The translations under genes were made by a program, and so were the position numbers. Positions 8,399 to 17,206 of a DNA stretch of 64,000 bases are shown here, piece by piece. The number at the start of each line of letters is the position of its first letter. Position 1 is the stretch's first letter. This DNA comes from CAIVAT01 sp037133475 (GTDB lineage: Bacteria > Bacteroidota > Bacteroidia > Bacteroidales > FEN-979): positions 1 to 64,000 of the forward strand of contig JBAXOB010000019.1 of NCBI GenBank assembly GCA_037133475.1. The letters run 5' to 3'. A model generated the notes under the pieces. That model did no database searches and was not told where the DNA came from. It saw only the letters and a list, made by a program, of their open reading frames with translations.

Positions 8399-10540
8399 AT
8401 GGTAAAAAAATTATGTTTTGGTCTGATCCTGATGCTTTCAGGGATGGCCGGGTTTGGTAAAGAGGTCCCTGTTGAAACTGCAAAAGTTGCCGGGATCAGT
8501 TTTTATTACGAACGGATCAACCAGTTCAGGCCGGTTGCCCTTGCCGACATCAGGGTTGCCGGAACCTGTTACCAGCGGGTTTCGGGAGTGACCGTCTATT
8601 ATATATTCAATATGGAACCTTCAGGGTATATTGCGGTTTCGGCCGACGATGCCGTGGTGCCGGTACTGGCCTACTCCTTTGAAGGCGCCTATTCACGCGA
8701 CACGGAGCCTGCCCAGTTCACAGCCTGGATGAAGCAGTATGAAGAGCAGATCAGCCATGCACGGGCGGAGAAACTGGCGGCAACACCGCCTGTTGCTTCA
8801 TTATGGCAAAAGTATTCCAAAACTACAGAACTTACCGACCTTTCCGCCCGGCGCACGATGCACAATGCAGTCGCCCCCCTGATCATCTCCAACTGGGACC
8901 AGGGGGTGCCCTACAACGAGCAATGCCCGGCTGACGCCGCGGGTCCGGGAGGTCATACCCTCGTTGGCTGCGTGCCCGTTTGCCTCGGGCAGCTGATGTA
9001 CTATTACCGGTGGCCGCAAACCGGAACCGGCGCCTATTCCTATACCGACCCGGTTTATGGGGTTATTTCGGCCGATTTCGGGGCATCCGTTTATGACTGG
9101 AACAACATGACCAACACCAGCACCATTAGCAATCCGGGCATCGCCAAATTGCTTTTTCACCTGGGGGTTTCCTGCGACCTGGTGTATGGTCCCACCGCAT
9201 CGGGCATGTATAACCACAAAGCGGCCTACGCACTTCGTACCTTCTTCAGTTATTCACCCCAGACGCAATACGTGTTCCGTGACAGCACCAATCTGAATTG
9301 GGACAGCATCCTGATCGCCCACCTCAATCGTAAAATGCCCCTGTACTATGCAGGATGGTCGGTGCCCAATATCAACGGCCATGCCTTTGTTTGCGATGGT
9401 TACCAGGATACGGCCTATTTTCATTTTAACTTCGGGTGGAGCGGGCAGAACAACGGTTATTTTTATACCAACAACCTTACTCCCGGAGGAAACAACTTCA
9501 AACTGGCCCAGGAGGTTATCATCAACGCCTTCCCCGATACCCTCCATTATACCTATCCGTCGTACTGTGCCGGGGAAACACATCTTACCACCCTCTCCGG
9601 CAGCCTGACCGACGGCAGCGGCCCCGTAAGCAACTACCAGCCATCGTCAGGTTGTTCATGGCTGATCGATCCCCAGCCTGCCAATGATTCGGTTTCGTCA
9701 ATCACCCTCACATTCAACAATATTAATACGAAACCGGCTGACCATGTGCAGGTGTATGACGGCGCTTCTGCCACAGCTCCCCTGCTGGCGGATTTGTCGG
9801 GCGATACCGTTCCACAGCCCATCACGGGAACAAAAAACAAGATGTTTCTCAGATTTGGCAGCAATGGCGGCGCAGGCGCTCCAGGCTGGTTTGCCACCTA
9901 CAAGGTCAAAATACCCGTATGGTGTACCGGCACCACCACCATCAAAGCCGATACCGCCGTGGTAACCGACGGGAGCATGGGGTTTGACTACCATAATAAT
10001 TCCATCTGCCGGTGGATCCTGCAGACCAACAGCGGGAAGCCGCTTACCATCAATTTCAGGCGCTTTGATACCGAACCAGGGAAAGATATCCTGAGTATTT
10101 ATGATCTTGGCAACAATGTGAAACTGAAAGAGATTTCCGGACACTACGATTCGGGGAACCTGCCCGATACCGTTACATCCCCCAGCGGGAAAATGATGCT
10201 TATCTTCATGACCAACGCCAGTATCACAGGATCAGGCTGGGAAATTTTTTATCCGCTGACGCATTTAGGCACCGGTGAGATTCAGGCTTTACAGGATCTG
10301 AAAATCTTTCCAAACCCGGCCGGCAAAGAGATTGAGGTTCAATATTTCCTGCAGGGGGCGGGAAGGGTGAATTACCGGTTGTCGGACATGACAGGTGAGT
10401 TGCTGCTGAACAGCTCGGCAAGCGGGAAAACAGGAAATAACCACGACAGGATCGACATCTCCTCCCTGGCCCCGGGAATCTACCTGCTGAATATCGTAAG
10501 CGACCAATCCACGCAAACCAGGAAAATCGTTGTCAGGTAG
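8399..10540 (+). CDS. T9SS-exported C10 (streptopain-like) cysteine protease with two CUB domains
   Basis: The 713-residue protein has, in order: a signal peptide (1-20); an inhibitory pro-region of the streptopain/Spi type (about 25-130, containing 'GYIAVSADDAVVPVLAYS'); a C10 papain-like catalytic domain (about 150-380) with the nucleophile region GGHTLVGC (Cys191) and GHAFVCDGY (His328), followed by FNFGWSG; two CUB beta-sandwich domains (about 390-505 and 510-620); and a T9SS type A sorting domain (about 635-713, from 'LKIFPNPAGKE' to 'TRKIVVR'). It should be a surface or secreted protease made as a zymogen. Cys191 is followed by VPVC rather than the more usual VATA, a small deviation. 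The gene diverges from hutI. Confidence 0.9.
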   Translation: MVKKLCFGLILMLSGMAGFGKEVPVETAKVAGISFYYERINQFRPVALADIRVAGTCYQRVSGVTVYYIFNMEPSGYIAVSADDAVVPVLAYSFEGAYSRDTEPAQFTAWMKQYEEQISHARAEKLAATPPVASLWQKYSKTTELTDLSARRTMHNAVAPLIISNWDQGVPYNEQCPADAAGPGGHTLVGCVPVCLGQLMYYYRWPQTGTGAYSYTDPVYGVISADFGASVYDWNNMTNTSTISNPGIAKLLFHLGVSCDLVYGPTASGMYNHKAAYALRTFFSYSPQTQYVFRDSTNLNWDSILIAHLNRKMPLYYAGWSVPNINGHAFVCDGYQDTAYFHFNFGWSGQNNGYFYTNNLTPGGNNFKLAQEVIINAFPDTLHYTYPSYCAGETHLTTLSGSLTDGSGPVSNYQPSSGCSWLIDPQPANDSVSSITLTFNNINTKPADHVQVYDGASATAPLLADLSGDTVPQPITGTKNKMFLRFGSNGGAGAPGWFATYKVKIPVWCTGTTTIKADTAVVTDGSMGFDYHNNSICRWILQTNSGKPLTINFRRFDTEPGKDILSIYDLGNNVKLKEISGHYDSGNLPDTVTSPSGKMMLIFMTNASITGSGWEIFYPLTHLGTGEIQALQDLKIFPNPAGKEIEVQYFLQGAGRVNYRLSDMTGELLLNSSASGKTGNNHDRIDISSLAPGIYLLNIVSDQSTQTRKIVVR

Positions 10541-10575
10541 CCGGGCGCTTTCCGCAATCATGCGAACGGGCGCAG

Positions 10576-11007
10576 TCAGACCTGGGCATCGGCATTCTCA
10601 TGAAAGAGAATATCGACCTCACCCCTGCTTTTAAGGCACTCCATCAGTTTACTCTTCAGTTTCCAGCAGGTCATCTGGCGTAGTTCGACCTGACGAGAAA
10701 TTTCATACGTCGAGATGCCCGGGTCATGGCAAACCATATACACAATCCTGAAGGCCTCGGTAAGCGGTATATGGCACCTGTGAAAGATGGTATTGGCCGT
10801 TGCGGATTCTTCATGTTTGCACCTGGTGCAACGACGCGCATGGGGAGTCTTGCCTTTGCAGAAATTGGTGTGACCGCACTTTTTGCAGGCAAACCCGTTT
10901 TCCCACTTTTTATCCGCCACAAACTGCAGGCAATCCTCCAAAGATGAAAATTTCTTCTCAAGTGTTTCTAAATCAATCTGTTTGATTAATACATCCATTT
11001 CTTTCAT
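10576..11007 (-). CDS. Stand-alone IS1595-type transposase zinc-ribbon/HTH protein
   Basis: The 143-residue protein holds a zinc ribbon, Cys41-x2-Cys44 and Cys60-x2-Cys63, in the form seen at the N-terminus of IS1595/ISXO2 transposases (FACKKCGHTNF ... RRCTRCKHEES). A helical 'GISTYEISRQVELRQMTCWKLK' segment follows, like their helix-turn-helix. The catalytic DDE-type domain (another ~150 residues) is absent: the frame ends at residue 143 and nothing downstream continues it. It could be a decayed insertion or a domesticated DNA-binding protein. The reading frame is intact and I see no terminal inverted repeats. The ATG at 11007 is used; 10998 is another in-frame ATG, and the frame also extends to a TTG at 11022. 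Confidence 0.75.
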   Translation of the reverse strand: MKEMDVLIKQIDLETLEKKFSSLEDCLQFVADKKWENGFACKKCGHTNFCKGKTPHARRCTRCKHEESATANTIFHRCHIPLTEAFRIVYMVCHDPGISTYEISRQVELRQMTCWKLKSKLMECLKSRGEVDILFHENADAQV

Positions 11008-11070
11008 CCCTATTTTATGCAAAAATAAAACAAATAGTGGTATTTATGCGATTTAGTTGCAAATAATTTT

Positions 11071-11078
11071 TATCTTTG
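11071..11078 (+). promoter_or_regulatory. Candidate -7 element for the thioredoxin lipoprotein gene
   Basis: TATCTTTG matches TAnnTTTG, 25 bases before the ATG at 11104, in the divergent gap with the zinc-ribbon gene. Confidence 0.5.
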
Positions 11079-11103
11079 CATCGTCATTAAAAATTCCGAC
11101 AAT

Positions 11104-11580
11104 ATGAAGAACCTGACCTTGATCATCCTGCTAATCGGATCACTTTCAGTGAATGCCTGCAGCAGTGCACCTGCCGCAGATAAAGACAATGCCGACAAAG
11201 ATGGCCAGGTTGTCGTACTCACCACTGCAACCTTTCAAAAACTGGTTTGGGATTATAAAAGCAATCCGCAAACGTGGGTCTTTAACGGCGACCAGCCCTG
11301 CATCATTGATTTTTATGCCGACTGGTGCCGTCCCTGTAAGATGGTTGCGCCGGTTTTAGCTGAACTGGCCGCCGAATATAAAGGCAGGATCAGGATCTAC
11401 AAGGTGAACACCGATGAAAACCGTGAACTGGCCGGCCTGTTCAATATCAATTCGATCCCTGCCGTGATGTTCGTGCCAAAATCGGGAAAGCCCCAGATGA
11501 CTGTTGGCGCACAGCAAAAAACCGCCTATAAGGAGATGATTCAGAATATCCTGATGATCAAGAACGAGGTTGTGAAATAG
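11104..11580 (+). CDS. Thioredoxin-fold lipoprotein
   Basis: The 158-residue protein is a lipoprotein with a lipobox ending at Cys19 (SVNAC), a short charged linker, then a thioredoxin domain with active site WCRPC at 74-78. It also has the cis-proline loop region NSIPAVMFV. It should act as an envelope-located thiol-disulfide oxidoreductase, probably reducing or shuffling disulfides of exported proteins. The WCRPC variant differs from the WCGPC of the next gene. The two proteins share long stretches (PCIIDFYADWC, then 'APVLAELA' against 'APILEELA'), so they are tandem duplicates, one exported and one cytosolic. Confidence 0.9.
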   Translation: MKNLTLIILLIGSLSVNACSSAPAADKDNADKDGQVVVLTTATFQKLVWDYKSNPQTWVFNGDQPCIIDFYADWCRPCKMVAPVLAELAAEYKGRIRIYKVNTDENRELAGLFNINSIPAVMFVPKSGKPQMTVGAQQKTAYKEMIQNILMIKNEVVK

Positions 11581-11684
11581 CCTGGCTCTGGCAGTGCCCC
11601 GGGAACAAAACGGGGGTGATACCTCGAAAGGCAGCCCCCGGAATTAACAGTAATTCATAATCAGTAATTTATAATTTAACTTTT

Positions 11685-12050
11685 ATGGTTGAGCATTTAA
11701 CAAAAGAGACCTTTCTGGAGAAGGTATTTAACTTTGAGCAGAACCAGGAATGGAAATTTGAGGGTTCATTACCCTGCATCATTGATTTTTATGCCGACTG
11801 GTGCGGCCCCTGCAAAACAGTAGCCCCGATCCTCGAAGAGCTTGCCGTGGAATACCAGGGCAAGATCAATATTTATAAAATCGATACGGAAGCGGAGCAG
11901 GAACTGGCCGGTGCCTTTGGCATTCGCAGCATCCCTTCCATGCTTTTTGTCCCGATGACGGAACAACCGCAAATGTCGGTTGGCGCATTGCCGAAAGATA
12001 CCCTGATACAAGCAATCGGCGATGTGTTGTTGAAGGACGTTTCAAATTGA
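11685..12050 (+). CDS. trxA: Thioredoxin
   Basis: The 121-residue cytosolic thioredoxin has the canonical active site WCGPC at residues 39-43, the preceding strand IIDFYADW and the cis-Pro segment RSIPSML. It reduces protein disulfides and would be recharged by thioredoxin reductase, which is not in this window. It lies about 100 bases downstream of its lipoprotein paralogue and shares an extended N-terminal pattern (T..TF...V......W.F.G..PCIIDFYADWC) not typical of E. coli TrxA. It ends before a strong terminator. Confidence 0.92.
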   Translation: MVEHLTKETFLEKVFNFEQNQEWKFEGSLPCIIDFYADWCGPCKTVAPILEELAVEYQGKINIYKIDTEAEQELAGAFGIRSIPSMLFVPMTEQPQMSVGALPKDTLIQAIGDVLLKDVSN

Positions 12051-12087
12051 CTCTTCAGCGCTGCCCTGAAAGGCACGCCTGACAAAG

Positions 12088-12117
12088 TCCGGGAGCTTGC
12101 TCCCGGATTTTTTTTTT
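12088..12117 (+). terminator. Rho-independent terminator after trxA
   Basis: A perfect 9-bp GC-rich stem (12088-12096 with 12099-12107) with a very short loop is followed by a run of T. Confidence 0.93.
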
Positions 12118-12226
12118 GTTGAAGAGGGCTGTGGGGAAAATGGCAGCCTATAGAATAACCAGGACAAGGTTGCAGTTTCCACAATTTACCGTTAATTTGC
12201 CGGCAGAAAACTCATCCTCCGAGAAC

Positions 12227-12838
12227 ATGCCTATCCTCATTGAAACAGCTTACCTGCCTCCTGTCGGCTATATGTCGGAATTGATCCTGTCGGGCGATAT
12301 CCTCTTCGAAGTTTATGAAACCTATCATAAACAAACATACAGGAATCACTGTGTTATTTACGGGCCAAACGGGGAGCAGAAATTAACGATTCCCGTGATC
12401 AAGGTAAATGGTAATCATACCCTTACCAAGGACATCAGGATTTCGGACCACCAGCCATGGCAAAAAATTCACTGGCGTTCGATTTACACAGCCTATAATA
12501 ACTCACCCTTTTTCCTTTACTACCAGGATGAACTCATCCCGTTTTTCGAAAAGAGGTTCGAATTCCTGGCCGACTTTAACATGGAGCTGCTGCAGGCCAT
12601 CCTGCGGCTGATTCACTGCAGTTGCAGGACCGGTCTTACCGGTCTTTATGAGAAGAGGCCGTCAGGGATTACCGACCTCAGAAACGGCATTATAGCCGGC
12701 AAGCCTCATGTTATGAAATCCTTCCCTCCCTATGTCCAGGTCTTTGAGCCCCGGCACGGGTTTATCCAGGGGTTAAGCATCCTGGATGCACTCTTTAACC
12801 TCGGTCCCGAAACAGCAGAATATCTGAAGGCACAATAA
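12227..12838 (+). CDS. WbqC-like family protein
   Basis: The 203-residue protein matches the WbqC-like family common in Bacteroidota. Visible family features are the start 'LIETAYLPPVGYM', 'YHKQTYRNHCVIYGPNGEQKLTIPV', and 'W.K.HWRSI..AYNNSPFF.YY.DEL'. Members are associated with O-antigen loci in some bacteria and with signal peptidase genes in Bacteroides, but the biochemical role is unproven. The frame is open back to 12116, yet that part overlaps the upstream terminator, and the family begins at the ATG at 12227. There is no partner gene here: it is followed by feoAB, which has its own candidate promoter. Confidence 0.8.
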   Translation: MPILIETAYLPPVGYMSELILSGDILFEVYETYHKQTYRNHCVIYGPNGEQKLTIPVIKVNGNHTLTKDIRISDHQPWQKIHWRSIYTAYNNSPFFLYYQDELIPFFEKRFEFLADFNMELLQAILRLIHCSCRTGLTGLYEKRPSGITDLRNGIIAGKPHVMKSFPPYVQVFEPRHGFIQGLSILDALFNLGPETAEYLKAQ

Positions 12839-12937
12839 TTCCCGGGTCGCTGATTTTTCTATTGTGAATTTTTACACAGGTAATGCAATTTTCACAGATC
12901 TTTTTATTATCGCGGCTTTCCCTGATGATTTTTTGTT

Positions 12938-12945
12938 TATCTTTG
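12938..12945 (+). promoter_or_regulatory. Candidate -7 element for feoAB
   Basis: TATCTTTG, followed by C, matches TAnnTTTG 21 bases before the TTG start. Confidence 0.5.
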
Positions 12946-12966
12946 CCTTAATTTAATCTAAATTAA

Positions 12967-15363
12967 TTGGCAACCCTGCTCGAACTCCGTCAAGGTGAAT
13001 CAGGCTTTATCACCAAGATAAAAGGCCGTGGTGCGTTTCGTAAACGCATCACGGAGATGGGATTTATCAAGGGCAAAGAGGTTACGGTCATCAAGGCGGC
13101 ACCGCTCCAGGATCCCATCGAATACAAGATCATGGGATACCATGTTTCCCTGCGGCAAAGCGAGGCGATGCTCATCGGTATCCAGTCTGCGACCGACAGG
13201 GTCACCTCCGTTCAGGAGATCAACGGGTATAACGGCACGATAGAAGAGGAATCGCAGCGGGTTGAAGTCACCGACAGGGGCAGGATCATCGACATCGCGC
13301 TGGTGGGAAATCCAAACTGCGGCAAAACCACCCTGTTTAATTTCGCCTCGGGCTCGCACGAACGCGTTGGAAATTTCAGCGGGGTCACGGTTGACTCCAA
13401 GGAGGCGAAACTCAGGCAGGGCGGTTACGTATTCAACATCACCGATTTGCCCGGCACCTACTCCCTCACGGCCTATTCCCCCGAAGAGCTCTTTGTCCGC
13501 AAACATATCATCGAGAAAGTTCCCGACATTATTGTGAATGTGGTCGATGCCTCCAATCTCGAACGCAACCTTTACCTGACAACCCAGCTGATCGACATGG
13601 ATGTCAGGGTTGTGATGGCGCTGAATATGTATGATGAATTTGAGAAACAGGGACATCATCTTGATTACAAATCACTTGGTGAATTGGTTGGTATCCCGGT
13701 CATCCCGACGGTAAGTTCAAAGGGGTCAGGAATTACCGAGCTGTTTGACAGGCTTATTGACGTATTTGAAGACCGCGACCCGGTTCTCCGGCATGTCCAT
13801 ATCAATTACGGCAACGAAATTGAACGTTCCATCCGGAAAATCCAGGATGTGGTCTGGCATGATAAAACGCTGAGCGACCGGATATCCACGAGATACATCA
13901 GCATTAAGCTGCTGGAAAAGGATGCTGAAATGCTGGCCTCCCTTGAATCCTCCTCATGCTACCCTTCCATCGTGGAGGTATCTGAAAAGGAGATTTTAAA
14001 CCTGGAGACAACTTTCAAGGAAGACTCCGCGACCCTGATCACGGATGCAAAATATGGCTTCGTGGCCGGAGCCTTGAAGGAAACGCTGGTACCGAGCCAG
14101 AAAGAGGTGCCCGCAAAAACCATCAGCGAACTGCTTGACACGGTGTTAACCCACAAATGGCTTGGATTTCCATTGTTTATCCTGTTCCTGTGGGTCATGT
14201 TCCAGTCAACCTTTACCCTTGGAGAATATCCCAAACACTGGATCGACCTGCTGGTATCAGCCATTGGCAGCCAGGTGAGCCTTATGCTTCCGGCCGGGCC
14301 GTTAAAGGACCTGGTTGTCGACGGGATCATCAACGGGGTTGGCAGCATTATCGTATTTTTGCCCAATATCCTGATCCTATTCTTTTTCATTTCCCTGATG
14401 GAGGATACCGGGTATATGGCCCGCAGCGCCTTTATCATGGACAAGCTGATGCATAAGATGGGGCTGCACGGCCAGTCGTTTATCCCGCTCATCATGGGCT
14501 TTGGATGCAACGTTCCCGCCATCATGGTCACCCGGACCCTCAAGGACCGCAACGACAGGCTGCTTACCATGCTGATCAACCCGTTTATGTCGTGCAGCGC
14601 ACGGTTGCCGGTATATATCCTCATTGCAGGAGCTATCTTCCCGGGCCACGCGGGTACGGTAATTTTCGGCCTCTATCTTACCGGGATTACCCTGGCTGTA
14701 TTGATCTCCCTGGTATTTAAACGGACGCTGTTTAAAAGCAAAGAGGCTCCCTTTGTCATGGAACTGCCCCCCTACCGCATGCCTACCTTCCGCGTGATCA
14801 TGCGGCATATGTGGGAAAAGGGCGGTCAGTACCTGAAGAAGATGGGTGGCGTTATCCTGATTGCGGTGATCCTGATATGGGCGCTGGAGTATTTCCCGGC
14901 GGGCAGCAAGGCCAGTCCCGAGGCCAGGTTGCAGAATTCCTATATCGGAAAAATCGGGAAAACCATCGAACCTGTCATTGCTCCGCTGGGCTTCGACTGG
15001 CGGATGGGGGTGAGCCTGATCACCGGCGCCGCCGCCAAGGAGGTTGTCGTGAGTACCCTGGGCGTGCTCTTCTCCTCCTCGCACTACCACGAACAAAATG
15101 GACCGGTTACCCTTGGGACGAAGTTGCAGCAGGCAACCTACCAGGATGGCCCGCGTATCGGCAAAAAGCTACTTACTCCGATAGCCGGGATCTCGTTTCT
15201 CCTGTTCATCCTGATCTACATGCCCTGCGTGGCCGTTGTGGCAACCGTGAACAGGGAATCGGGAAGCTGGAAATGGGCGCTCTTCCTGATTACCTATACA
15301 ACCCTCCTTGCCTGGATTTTATCCTTTGTTGTATTTCAGGCCGGTAGTTTAATTTTCTCATAA
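12967..15363 (+). CDS. feoB: FeoA-FeoB fusion, ferrous iron transporter
   Basis: The 798-residue inner-membrane protein imports Fe2+. Residues 1-72 are a FeoA SH3-like domain (TLLELRQGESGFITKI ... LRQSEAMLIGI). From about 108 is the FeoB G domain with G1 GNPNCGKT at 114-121, G3 DLPGTYSL and a variant G4 (NMYD instead of NKxD). From about 395 come the membrane domains, with the two gate regions and the 'GFGCNVPA' and 'SCSARLPVY' motifs. An in-frame TAA lies immediately upstream, and the FeoA pattern starts right at TTG 12967, so TTG is the most likely start. Fused FeoAB is the usual Bacteroidota form. A Cys-rich partner follows after one base. Confidence 0.95.
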   Translation: MATLLELRQGESGFITKIKGRGAFRKRITEMGFIKGKEVTVIKAAPLQDPIEYKIMGYHVSLRQSEAMLIGIQSATDRVTSVQEINGYNGTIEEESQRVEVTDRGRIIDIALVGNPNCGKTTLFNFASGSHERVGNFSGVTVDSKEAKLRQGGYVFNITDLPGTYSLTAYSPEELFVRKHIIEKVPDIIVNVVDASNLERNLYLTTQLIDMDVRVVMALNMYDEFEKQGHHLDYKSLGELVGIPVIPTVSSKGSGITELFDRLIDVFEDRDPVLRHVHINYGNEIERSIRKIQDVVWHDKTLSDRISTRYISIKLLEKDAEMLASLESSSCYPSIVEVSEKEILNLETTFKEDSATLITDAKYGFVAGALKETLVPSQKEVPAKTISELLDTVLTHKWLGFPLFILFLWVMFQSTFTLGEYPKHWIDLLVSAIGSQVSLMLPAGPLKDLVVDGIINGVGSIIVFLPNILILFFFISLMEDTGYMARSAFIMDKLMHKMGLHGQSFIPLIMGFGCNVPAIMVTRTLKDRNDRLLTMLINPFMSCSARLPVYILIAGAIFPGHAGTVIFGLYLTGITLAVLISLVFKRTLFKSKEAPFVMELPPYRMPTFRVIMRHMWEKGGQYLKKMGGVILIAVILIWALEYFPAGSKASPEARLQNSYIGKIGKTIEPVIAPLGFDWRMGVSLITGAAAKEVVVSTLGVLFSSSHYHEQNGPVTLGTKLQQATYQDGPRIGKKLLTPIAGISFLLFILIYMPCVAVVATVNRESGSWKWALFLITYTTLLAWILSFVVFQAGSLIFS

Positions 15364-15364
15364 C

Positions 15365-15535
15365 ATGGAACTGCAGAACATCATCGTTGCCATAATCATC
15401 ACAGGATCGGCCGCCTATACGGCGGTTAACCTTTTCAGGTTTTTCTCCAACCCCGTGCATAAATGTGAGGGCTGCAGCGGCTGTTCGCTGTCAGAGCTTA
15501 AACACGAGATCGAACTGAAGAAAAAGGGTATTTAA
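15365..15535 (+). CDS. FeoB-associated Cys-rich membrane peptide
   Basis: This 56-residue peptide begins one base after the feoAB stop. It has one N-terminal membrane helix (residues 5-27, NIIVAIIITGSAAYTAV onward), then a cytosolic Cys cluster C-x2-C-x2-C (residues 34, 37, 40; KCEGCSGC), then a basic helical tail. This is the layout of the FeoB-associated Cys-rich membrane protein family, which usually follows feoB and is thought to help Fe2+ uptake or sense redox/iron state. It is very likely translationally coupled to feoAB. Confidence 0.88.
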   Translation: MELQNIIVAIIITGSAAYTAVNLFRFFSNPVHKCEGCSGCSLSELKHEIELKKKGI

Positions 15536-15604
15536 GCCGGGCCTCGGAAATCATCGTCAGCCTGGTACCTGCCGGCTGAAACTGCGTAAATTCAATCTTT
15601 TCCC

Positions 15605-15612
15605 TACCTTTG
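15605..15612 (+). promoter_or_regulatory. Candidate -7 element for the NlpC/P60 gene
   Basis: TACCTTTG matches TAnnTTTG, 22 bases before the ATG at 15635. Confidence 0.5.
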
Positions 15613-15634
15613 TACGAAATCAATCGTATCGAAA

Positions 15635-16444
15635 ATGGAATTTGGAATCTGTCTTCAAAGTGTTGTCCCGGTTAGAATCGAACCCTCCCATCCTTCGGAG
15701 ATGGTTACGCAGGTTTTGTTTGGAGAGTTGTACAGGGTTGTTGAAAGAACCAGCCTGTGGTCGAAAATCCAGCTGGTATTTGATAACTACGAAGGCTGGA
15801 TTCACAACCTGCAAACCCATATCATTGAAGAAGCTGAATTTCACAGGTTAACAGCCGCGGATACGCCGCTCTCCCTTGATCTTGTCCAGCTGCTGGCAAA
15901 CGAAACCAGGAACAGCATCATCCCGGTAGTGCTCGGAAGTTCTCTTCCCGGGATCCAGGGGCAGCGCCTGGTGATCGACGGCGAAACCTGGTTGTTTGAA
16001 GGTACCATCACCGGTACCGTTGACAAGGGACCTACTTCCGGACCAGCTCTTTCTTTGAAAATGAGACAGAACATCGTCGAAAATGCCATGCTGTACCTGC
16101 ATGCGCCTTACCTTTGGGGTGGCCGGTCACCCTTTGGCATCGATTGCTCCGGGTTTGTACAAATGCTATATAAACTTGAGGATATTAAACTGCTGCGCGA
16201 CGCCAGGCAACAGGCTACCCAGGGTGAAGTGATCAGTTTACTGGCAGAAGCTGAAGCCGGCGACCTCCTGTTTTTCGATGATGAGGAGGACAATATAAAC
16301 CATGTAGGGATTCTCTGCGACAGGAACCATATCATCCATTGTTCAGGCAAGGTCAGGATCGACGCGCTGGACCACCAGGGAATCTATAACGAAGATCTTC
16401 GGCGATACACCCATAAATTACGGCTGATCAGGCGGGTCATATAG
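15635..16444 (+). CDS. NlpC/P60 family peptidase with SH3-like domains (C40)
   Basis: In this 269-residue protein the first ~140 residues form bacterial SH3-like domains (VPVRIEPSHPSEMVTQVLFGE), which normally bind peptidoglycan peptides. Residues 145-269 are an NlpC/P60 catalytic domain: YLWGGRSPFGIDCSGFVQ with nucleophile Cys171, NHVGI with His223, and the third polar residue His235 (HCSGKVRID). Such enzymes cut gamma-D-Glu-diamino-acid bonds in cell-wall peptides. No signal peptide is visible, as in the Bacteroidota homologues that process recycled murein peptides in the cytosol; export by another route cannot be excluded. It converges with the PorT-like gene 16 bases downstream. Confidence 0.9.
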   Translation: MEFGICLQSVVPVRIEPSHPSEMVTQVLFGELYRVVERTSLWSKIQLVFDNYEGWIHNLQTHIIEEAEFHRLTAADTPLSLDLVQLLANETRNSIIPVVLGSSLPGIQGQRLVIDGETWLFEGTITGTVDKGPTSGPALSLKMRQNIVENAMLYLHAPYLWGGRSPFGIDCSGFVQMLYKLEDIKLLRDARQQATQGEVISLLAEAEAGDLLFFDDEEDNINHVGILCDRNHIIHCSGKVRIDALDHQGIYNEDLRRYTHKLRLIRRVI

Positions 16445-16460
16445 GTTTTAAGCGGTAATG

Positions 16461-17144
16461 TTACTCATTGTCGGTATGCCGCGGGGGAACATAGGTGCCT
16501 TTTTGCTGGTTAAACACCCAGGTTACCCGAATGCTGATCACATTGTTATATTGATACCTGGTAAACGGGTTGCGCGGGTAAACCCAGGGATTGTCAACCA
16601 CCACGGTCCTGATGCTTTTCATGGTATACTGGTAACGGAGATCGGCCCACAGTTTGCTCCACAAGCGGATCTGCATGTCGGCAATGACTGAAAACTCGTT
16701 GTTTGAAAGGCCTGTCTGATATGTATACAGGTTGTCGTAGTAATGGTTCTGGGTTTCCTTAAAATTTACCACGCGGCCATAGGAAACACCTACGCCTCCT
16801 GAAATCAGGTTTTTATCGGTATAATGGATAATGAGCGGAATCTCAACATAATCCAATGTCAGACGATAGCGGGTAGAGTCGGCGCTGCCACTGTGATAGC
16901 TTCCCTTTTGCGAATACAGCAACTCCATGCTGACCGACCAATTCCTCCCCTTCCCAAAGGGAACCGCCACCATGGGACCGATATTCAGCCCGAATTTATG
17001 ATACCCGAAAAACTCATCCCCGTCGACCTGGGTGAGGTTCATCCCAACACTCATACCGCCAAGAATACGCTGGGCCATCAGCCTGTCGGAAAGGAATACT
17101 CCGGAAACTACCAGAAATGCAAGTAAAACAAGACGCTTAACCAT
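16461..17144 (-). CDS. PorT-family outer-membrane beta-barrel protein
   Basis: The 227-residue protein has a signal peptide (MVKRLVLLAFLVV to LMAQ), then an eight-strand-like barrel pattern: 'GMSVGMNLTQVDGDEFFGYHKFGLNIGPMV', alternating strands with aromatic ends, and a terminal strand 'VISIRVTWVF'. This is typical of the Bacteroidota PorT/OMP_b-brl_2 family. PorT itself is needed for type IX secretion, but many paralogues exist, so a direct T9SS role here is only possible. I start at ATG 17144, since the signal peptide begins there; the upstream extension to 17183 is polar. There is no operon partner. Confidence 0.75.
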   Translation of the reverse strand: MVKRLVLLAFLVVSGVFLSDRLMAQRILGGMSVGMNLTQVDGDEFFGYHKFGLNIGPMVAVPFGKGRNWSVSMELLYSQKGSYHSGSADSTRYRLTLDYVEIPLIIHYTDKNLISGGVGVSYGRVVNFKETQNHYYDNLYTYQTGLSNNEFSVIADMQIRLWSKLWADLRYQYTMKSIRTVVVDNPWVYPRNPFTRYQYNNVISIRVTWVFNQQKGTYVPPRHTDNE

Positions 17145-17206
17145 GGTGCAATGTACGATTTTAGGATCACGCGCGGATGTCACATGAAACGTGTAACAAA
17201 TAACGT

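Noticed and set aside
13000..13659. 219-residue minus-strand frame across feoAB
   Set aside because: It is antisense to a clear FeoA/FeoB GTPase region and has no domain.
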